A stretch of 64,000 nucleotides of DNA, taken from Odobenus rosmarus divergens (taxonomy: Eukaryota; Chordata; Mammalia; Carnivora; Odobenidae). Position numbers and translations under genes: made by a program. The notes under the pieces were generated by a model. It saw nothing but the letters and a program-made list of their open reading frames with translations, was not told the origin of the DNA and made no database searches. The DNA lies in NCBI RefSeq assembly GCF_000321225.1, contig NW_004450477.1:2755299-2819298 (forward strand), written 5' to 3'. Below, in pieces: positions 59,895 to 64,000 of this stretch; the first letter of the stretch is position 1; each line of letters begins with the position of its first letter.

Positions 59895-61265
59895 TCTGGT
59901 GATAATCTACTCTTCTTACTTCATAAGTCACTTGTTTTTGGTTAGATGCCCCCATGCCCTGCCAAGTTTTTCTTCTGTAACATTCAGTAATCAGACTGTG
60001 TCTTGGTGTAAGTTCTTCCAGGTCAGTATTCTCAGGTGCATAGTGTGCTCTTTCAAATGTATTTTCAAATCTATGTATTTCTTAATTTTAGGAAAGCCTT
60101 CTTGTATTCTAGTTTTTCATAGTGGTTCTCTTGTTTTGCTTGTTGGCTTCAGGGACTCCGGTTTTCTGTATGTTAGATCTTCTTTGCCAACTTGTAGTAA
60201 TTCACTTTGTTTTGAATCATTTTCTTTTTGAATTAAAAAGTCCTCATTTAAATTTACATTTTCTAAAACATCTGTTCATTTACTTTTTTTTTTACTCTTT
60301 TCCAGTTTCATATTTCTGAAGTGATTTTTAAATTTCAAATACCCAAGTTCTGTCATTTGTTTTCCTAAATCTGATTTATATTGTTTTTGTATTATATTAA
60401 TTCTCTATCTTTTATGTCACTTTTTAACAAAGTAGGTTATGGCGTTGTTTTTTAGGGGTGCCTTTCTGGCTGCTTTCGTTGTCTTTAAGTTGGTCATTCA
60501 GCTCCTTAGTCATATTTTCCCTGTAGTAACTCTGCATGTGATTTGGCCTTTATACTTCATGTTCATTTTTGTGAAATTAGTTTTCCTAAACTTTGAGAAG
60601 GTGGCTTGGTTCAGTGTAGTTTTCCAACATCATAGAGCTTACTAATTTATTTCAGTATAGTGTTCAGGGACTTGGCTGGTTGCATTCTTAGACTTCTCAG
60701 CTCTGTTCTTGTCTATTTTTAACTGGATCATCTCTTTCCTCTGTATTGTTCCTATCTTGCTGTTTTGATGCCACTCCCAGCAATTTCTCTTATCCTGGAA
60801 GGGTGCCCTGGCAGCCAGTTTTAAGAGTTCACAGGGGCTAGACTGCTCCAGATCATTCAGTCCCAACCATGGGCTGACTGACTCACCTGGTAATGGATTG
60901 GTCAATACCCATCTCAGTTTCAGCTACTGTTCTCAAATTGGCCTACCATACTTTCCGGTGAATACCTACTAGCTATTTTGGGTTCTCCTGTTCTCATGTC
61001 TGTCAGATGTCTCATTGTTTCCTCTGTTTTCTGCTAAGCAGATGACAATACCATGCATGTCTTAAGGCTACTGGTAGTTGTCCTCTCCCATTTACATTTT
61101 AGTGTTTTGGGTTTTTTTCCCTTACACTCTTGTATTTGACATGTGTCATTTTATTGGAAAAGATGTTATTGGGGTTCTTGTTTTGTCTGGTTGTTTTTTT
61201 TAAAGATAGAATGTCTTTAAAATTGTTACTTAAAATTCAATTTACCTTTATACAGTAAAGCCCTC
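59895..61265. other. AT-rich stretch, possibly a very old antisense LINE
   Basis: T-rich sequence with text such as TTTCTGCTAAGCAGATGACA and GACATGTGTCATTTTATTGG that feels like antisense LINE sequence, but I cannot align it to a known element. The ORFs at 59899-60319 are composed of hydrophobic, T-rich codons and are not credible proteins. Confidence 0.3.
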
Positions 61266-62305
61266 AAAACAACGGTGAATGGTTTGAAGATAGAAGGTTC
61301 CTTCCCTAATATGTAAAGGAAGTCTGGGGGGATGCATTCCACGGCTAGTGTGGCGGTTCCAAGGTCATCAGGGACATAGTTTGCTCTTCCTCATTGGCTC
61401 TGTCATTCCTGGCACTACTCACAGTTCAGGATGACCCCTTGAACTGCAGTCATCCCTCCTGTATTTTAGGTAGCAGAGAGGAGGGAGAGCTGAGGAAGGG
61501 CCTTTCCGGAAGTTTCTGCGTACATGGGATTAGCCAGAATTGAGTTCTGTAGCTACAGATAGCTGCTAAGGAGTCCTGGAAATAAATTCTTTTAGTTGGC
61601 TTCAGGGCCACCCTCAGGAAAACTGGGATTCTTCTCGTGAGAAAGAATGGGGGAGTGAATACTGGGGTAGGCAACTCAGGCAAATGGACCTTTCCTGCTG
61701 TGTGCACGAACAAACATACAGAAAGTGAATAAATATGCAGGAAGTTAAAAGGACATTTTGAGTTTGACTGTAATCTGTAACATTTTTCCTATTAAATTTA
61801 TGCTGTTTGGCAAATGAAAACAATTCAGTGCTGTGTGTTGACCTTTCTGTACAAATCTTGAGCTGCTGATGGCATCTCAGTGCAGATCTTGAGTCTCTTG
61901 GTGGGAGGGATGAGTGGCTTTGCTATCTGCCTTTCTAGCAGTAATTCCTAAATCACTATCTTGTCAGTGTGGTATTATGCCAACCCTTGAGTGCATCTAT
62001 GCTGTGATGACTGGATTTAAAGGGTTCTGTGGCTTCTTGGTTTATTTAGATAGGTAAGTGTCCATAGAAGCCATTAAAACATGTATTATGGGAAAAGTGC
62101 TGGGTGACTTTTCCACTTTCCTACAGAGGCTGGGATGACCTCATGGGAGTTTCTGCAGTTGCCTGCCTGAGTAGAGTCAAAGAACTTGGCAGAATCTGAG
62201 TCTGATGTTAGGTTGGAAAAATTGGCATTGGGCTCACTTTTGTGTAAAGTGTGTGGAGCCACAGATGATCTTCGGTGGTTGGGTGATGAGAAGGCACGTT
62301 CCCTT
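61266..62305. other. Intronic sequence, nothing recognised
   Basis: No exon or named repeat. Confidence 0.4.
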
Positions 62306-62645
62306 TGCTGTCCTGTGTGTGTGGGCCATTGTGAATAATGCTCCTTGTGAATATCGGTGTGTAAATACCTCTTTGAAGCCTTTCAATTATTTTGTGGACA
62401 TAGACTCAGAAGTGCTGTTGTGGATCCTCGAGTCATTCAAGTTCTCATTCCATGAGGAACAGCTGTCTTGTCCACCATGATGGCACCCTTGGACGTTCCC
62501 ACCAGCAGTGCATGAGCTTTCTGCTTCTCCACATCTCCATCAGTACTTTTAATTTTCTTGTTTTTTTTTTTTTTTGATAGTAATTCTAAGTGTGAGCCGA
62601 TATCTCACTGAGGTTTTAATTTGAATTTCTGCCATTCTATTGCTG
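62306..62645 (-). mobile_element. LINE-1 3' region, antisense
   Basis: GGCCATTGTGAATAATGCTC, AGACTCAGAAGTGCTGTTGT, GTTCCCACCAGCAGTGCATG, TTCTCCACATCTCCATCAGT and GATATCTCACTGAGGTTTTA match the reverse complement of the L1 3' region. A T15 run lies inside, at 62561-62575. Confidence 0.85.
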
Positions 62646-63470
62646 AGTCCTTTCTTTCACTCTGTAAGTGGGGAAATCATAGGGTATTGTGATAAAAGGG
62701 TATTAGTTTTGGAATATTACAGGCTTTCAGGTGGTGCTGGTGTTGCCAGAGGGGCTGAAAGAAGCCTCCTGTGTGCCTCATGGAGTCATTTGTTCAGTTT
62801 GTGCACTGAAACCTTTACCTCATGGTACTGGGGCTGTGGGGCCATGTGTCTTTTGCAAAAAGAAAGTATAGTGGAAGCACACAGGCTAAAGTAAATCGCC
62901 GTTTTAGAAAACCTTCGGAAGCATGAGGGAAATATTTTGGCTTTTTTTAAAATGCAAAGGTCTTGTCGTTGTGTGCTTAAAAATTATTTACTGTTTATTG
63001 AAAGTTTAAATATAAAAATCCTGCTTAAGTGGGCGAGATACTAAGCTCTGAATTCTGTAACACCCATACTGATTTTTCTCCCAACTGAAGCTGTGATGTG
63101 TAACTAATATCTTGGTACCATATTTGTGGGGGTTGTGGGGGGGTGGGTTTCAGGTCCCTCAGTGGCAATACAAATTAAGTCTTCGGGTCAGAAACACCTA
63201 GAATCTTGAATAGAAAATTTGTATTTTTTCTTAAGTAGACAAGTGATCTTTAATAAAACAGTATGCCTTGGCTCTCAGTTTCTTCATAATATCTCTCTTG
63301 TTGTCTCTTGTGCCCTATCTTTCCTGCTCATTCCCTTTGCTTGGTCAGAATCTCAGTATTTGAAAATGGGTTCCCCCTAACCCAAGCCATGCTTGTTTGC
63401 AAGCGGGTTTTAAGCCACACACACTTGCAAGCAAGTTAGGGACCATTTATCCCTTTAACTGCCCCCCCCC
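62646..63470. other. Intronic sequence, nothing recognised
   Basis: Unassigned. A short C10 run lies at 63462-63471. Confidence 0.4.
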
Positions 63471-63474
63471 CCTT

Positions 63475-63950
63475 TTTTTAAACACAAAATACATACAGGT
63501 AATGGTCTTCACTCATTTTTGAGTGTATGGTTCAGTGGTGTTAAGTAGATTTACATTTTTTTTTTTTTTAAGATTTTATTTATTTGAGAGAGAGAGAATG
63601 AGAGACAGCATGAGAGGGAAGAGGGTCAGAGGGAGAAGCAGACTCCCTGCTGAGCAAGGAGCCCGATGTGGGACTCGATCCTGGGATTCCAGGATCATGA
63701 CCTGAGCCGAAGGTAGTCACTTAACCAACTGAGCCACCCAGGCGCCCGATTCACATTGTTATATAAGCATCACCACCATCCATGTCCAGAACTATTCTCA
63801 TCTTGCAAACCTGGAACTCCATACCCATTAAACAATGAGTCCCTCCCCCCCCCCCGCCAAGCCCCTTGCGATCACCATTCTACTTTCTGTCTCAATGAAT
63901 TTGACTCTTCTGGGTTGCTTAGAAAAGTGGAATCCTACAAGGAGATGGAA
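63475..63950 (-). mobile_element. LINE-1 3' UTR, antisense, interrupted by a CAN-SINE
   Basis: GAGTGTATGGTTCAGTGGTG and TTAAGTAGATTTACATT on the left, then after the SINE, ATCACCACCATCCATGTCCA, ATTAAACAATGAGTCCCTCC, CGATCACCATTCTACTTTCT and CAATGAATTTGACTCTTCTG. Removing 63558-63747 and one target copy gives continuous L1 3' UTR text. It contains a C13 run near 63846-63858. Confidence 0.85.
63558..63747 (-). mobile_element. CAN-SINE inserted in L1 3' UTR, antisense
   Basis: A T13-AAG-ATTTTATTTATTTG tail, AGAGAGAGAATGAGAGACAG, GGGACTCGATCCTGGGATTC and ACTGAGCCACCCAGGCGCCC. The direct repeats GATTTACATT (63548-63557) and GATTCACATT (63748-63757) differ by one base. Confidence 0.95.
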
Positions 63951-64000
63951 ACAGCATTTCTGCCCACTTCCCGTAGATGGGCAGGGCATAAAAAAAAAAA

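Larger units (their letters stand above)
40794..64000 (+). other. FHOD3: FHOD3 intron downstream of the exon at 40729 (3' end outside window)
   Basis: Begins with the GTGAGTG donor and runs at least 23.2 kb. I searched by eye for the next FHOD3 exon, expected to encode a peptide starting EKLYNSSGRD, and did not find it. The content is repeats and unique non-coding sequence. Confidence 0.85.

Noticed and set aside
59899..60319. Hydrophobic ORFs resembling membrane proteins
   Set aside because: T-rich DNA gives Phe/Leu/Ser-rich translations. No start context or family match.

Overview
This is nuclear DNA from a carnivoran mammal. It carries many copies of the tRNA-Lys-derived CAN-SINE family, plus old L1, L2, MIR, MaLR-type LTR and hAT (MER5-like) fossils. 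The younger SINE heads (GCGCCTGGGTGGCTCAGT) and bodies fit non-canid caniforms such as bears, seals and mustelids. They lack the dog SINEC_Cf head and the felid body. The species itself cannot be named from this window.

The only protein-coding content I can support is two short exons on the + strand, 30442-30548 (107 nt) and 40729-40793 (65 nt). They join in phase to encode about 57 residues of the N-terminal GTPase-binding/ubiquitin-like region of FHOD3, a sarcomeric formin. The rest of the window is intron: at least 30.4 kb before the first exon, 10.2 kb between the two, and at least 23.2 kb after the second. The upstream start exon and the following exon (beginning with the rest of the split Glu codon) are not visible. 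The many ORFs of 60-215 codons look like chance ORFs or repeat shadows.

Layout: 1-1446 is a decayed L1 end. 2094-2495 is a MaLR-like solo LTR. 2978-3418 is an inverted pair of CAN-SINEs. 4078-5640 holds MIR, a hAT-like fossil and a long ancient repeat. 5.6-18.5 kb is mostly unannotatable intron with scattered SINE and MER5-like pieces. 18.54-22.09 kb is an L1 with a second, truncated L1 inserted in its ORF1 region and a CAN-SINE inserted in its ORF2 region. 22.35-22.95 kb is L2. 24.2-30.4 kb is mixed intron up to the first exon. Between the exons are L2, MIR, a locally duplicated 350-bp block (35.1 and 36.3 kb) and four antisense CAN-SINEs close to the second exon. Downstream, 40.8-64 kb has an LTR-like element (49.5-50.0 kb), MIRs, SINEs, a G/C-rich hairpin (56.35 kb), an AT-rich stretch (59.9-61.3 kb) and antisense L1 ends.

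I see no novel gene system, CRISPR, RNA gene or cluster of unknown genes. The points most worth a second look are the nested transposons, the local duplication, SINE pairs that could shape FHOD3 splicing or RNA editing, and the G-rich hairpin.
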